Source of the DNA: an uncultured Erythrobacteraceae bacterium
Lineage (GTDB): Bacteria > Pseudomonadota > Alphaproteobacteria > Sphingomonadales > Sphingomonadaceae
Direction: 5' to 3'
DNA: 6,884 bases
NCBI GenBank assembly: GCA_950071875.1
Contig: CATMNW010000138.1
Span: forward strand, 1 to 6,884
Shown: piece after piece, positions 6,010 through 6,884 of the stretch
Layout of the letters: each line of letters begins with the position of its first letter
How positions within the stretch are numbered: the stretch's first letter is position 1
The notes under the pieces: model-generated
Databases searched by the model: none
Seen by the model: the letters and a program-made list of their open reading frames with translations, nothing else
What the model was told of the DNA's origin: nothing
Position numbers and translations under genes: made by a program

Positions 6010-6765
6010 CTACAGGAACGGTTCTTCGCCGGGTTTGTGGATGCCGCATTCGACCTTGTCCCAGCCCGCCCAGCGGCCGGCGCGCGGATCGTCTCCGTCG
6101 ACGACCTGCCGTGTGCAAGGCGAACAGCCGATGCTGGGGAAGCCGCGTTCGACCAGCGGGTGGCGCGGCAGGTCGTGTTCCTGGAAATAGGCATCGATGT
6201 CCGCCGCGCTCCAGTCGATCAGCGGATTGATCTTGAGCCGGCCCTGCGCATCGGACGTATCCAGTTCGAAGCGCGGCAGGTTCGCGCGCGTGGATGACTG
6301 GAAGGCCTTGCGTCCCGTAAAGCTTGCATCGAAACCCGCGAGCGCCTTGGCCAGCGGTTTCACCTTGCGCAGTTCGCAGCAACCGTCGGGATCGTATGAC
6401 CACCTGAGGCCGCTTTCGTCGCGCGTTTCCAGATCGGCGATCTCGGGATAGAGATCGACGCGGTTCAGGCCCAGACGGTCGGTCAGTTCGTCGCGATAGG
6501 CCAGCGTTTCGGGGAAATGCTTGCCGGTTTCCAGGAACAGCACCGGTACGTTTGAATCGACCTGCGCGATCAAGTGCAGCAGCACTGCGCTTTCCGCACC
6601 AAAGCTCGACACAACGGCCATATCGCCGACAAGGCTGCCCTCGATTACCGCGCGCAGCCATTCCGCCGTCTCCGTCCCGCGAAACATGCGGTTGAGGCGG
6701 ATGGCATCCTGCTCGGTAAAGCGGGGACGCGTGTCGATACGGTCGATGGCGCGCAGTTCGTTCAT
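6010..6765 (-). CDS. cysH: Assimilatory adenylyl-sulfate/phosphoadenylyl-sulfate reductase, 251 aa
   Basis: CysH reduces activated sulfate (APS or PAPS) to sulfite in cytoplasmic sulfate assimilation for cysteine synthesis. The PP-loop motif SSFGAES is at residues 53-59, ETGKHFPET at 79-87, TGRKAFQS at 150-157, and the redox-active cysteine is Cys240 in ECGIH (239-243). Cys129-Cys130 and Cys214-x2-Cys217 form the CC...CxxC set that binds a 4Fe-4S cluster in bacterial APS reductases. That predicts APS, rather than PAPS, as the preferred substrate. The length is close to that usual for the family. The ATG at 6765-6763 overlaps the stop of the upstream gene (ATGA), so translation is probably coupled within a sulfate-assimilation operon entering from the right. 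It converges on tRNA-Thr. Confidence 0.96.
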   Translation of the reverse strand: MNELRAIDRIDTRPRFTEQDAIRLNRMFRGTETAEWLRAVIEGSLVGDMAVVSSFGAESAVLLHLIAQVDSNVPVLFLETGKHFPETLAYRDELTDRLGLNRVDLYPEIADLETRDESGLRWSYDPDGCCELRKVKPLAKALAGFDASFTGRKAFQSSTRANLPRFELDTSDAQGRLKINPLIDWSAADIDAYFQEHDLPRHPLVERGFPSIGCSPCTRQVVDGDDPRAGRWAGWDKVECGIHKPGEEPFL

Positions 6766-6884
6766 GCGTGGCGTTTCGTCCAGATCGGCGTGCGTGTGTC
6801 GGCGGCTTTCTGGTAGACCTCGGGCCAGCGTTCGAAGGCGGCCTTTACATCATCCATGTCGAGCTGCTGGCCGGGCTGGAAAGC
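6762..6884 (-). CDS. C-terminal end of the gene upstream of cysH, probably a DUF934 protein (partial)
   Basis: The last 40 codons and the TGA (6764-6762) of a minus-strand gene that enters from beyond the right edge. The tail includes ERWPEVYQKAADTRTPIW and ends in KRHA. Its stop overlaps the cysH start by one base shift (ATGA). In alphaproteobacteria, including sphingomonads, the gene directly upstream of cysH after the sulfite reductase gene cysI is commonly the small DUF934 protein. An aromatic-rich W-x3-YQ-x3-D tail is compatible with that family. The coding frame is well supported by the coupled overlap; the family name rests mainly on gene order, and the window holds too little to confirm it. 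Confidence 0.65.
   Translation of the reverse strand, partial: AFQPGQQLDMDDVKAAFERWPEVYQKAADTRTPIWTKRHA

Overview
The window is ordinary chromosomal DNA from a high-GC alphaproteobacterium, most likely of the order Sphingomonadales (Erythrobacteraceae or Sphingomonadaceae). This rests on gene content, protein character and codon bias read by eye; no database was searched. Genes are densely packed, with two ATGA stop/start overlaps, and I see no insertion sequence, phage gene, CRISPR array or integron.

Layout. (1) Positions 1-135, minus: the first 45 codons of a crotonase-fold enoyl-CoA hydratase/isomerase. It is divergent from (2) a thiolase at 234-1496, plus. The 98-bp gap between them holds a perfect 6-bp inverted repeat and a second dyad resembling MerR-type (LiuR-like) operators, so the pair looks like a jointly regulated acyl-CoA degradation locus. 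(3) 1552-2607, plus: the ribosome-associated GTPase ObgE, preceded by a strong inverted repeat that ends at its start codon. (4) 2684-3802, plus: ProB, glutamate 5-kinase with a PUA domain, whose stop overlaps the start of (5) an extended SDR-family NAD(P)-binding protein at 3799-4710. (6) 4752-5825, plus: a two-domain protein joining a peroxiredoxin-like module that seems to lack its catalytic cysteine to an intact 2-oxoglutarate/Fe(II) oxygenase module. (7) 5915-5990: tRNA-Thr(TGT) with encoded CCA. (8) 6010-6765, minus: CysH of the iron-sulfur (APS reductase) type. (9) 6762-6884, minus: the C-terminal end of the gene upstream of cysH, probably the DUF934 protein of the assimilatory sulfate reduction operon.

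How the parts relate. The left end serves beta-oxidation or related acyl-CoA breakdown, the middle is housekeeping (ribosome assembly and proline synthesis), and the right end is the tail of a cysteine/sulfate assimilation operon converging on the tRNA gene. The SDR and the fusion protein are the genes of unknown specific role.

I do not see a previously undescribed system. The items most worth a second look are the degenerate-peroxiredoxin/oxygenase fusion, the divergent thiolase active-site signature, the paired operator-like dyads at 159-206, and the hairpin in front of obgE.
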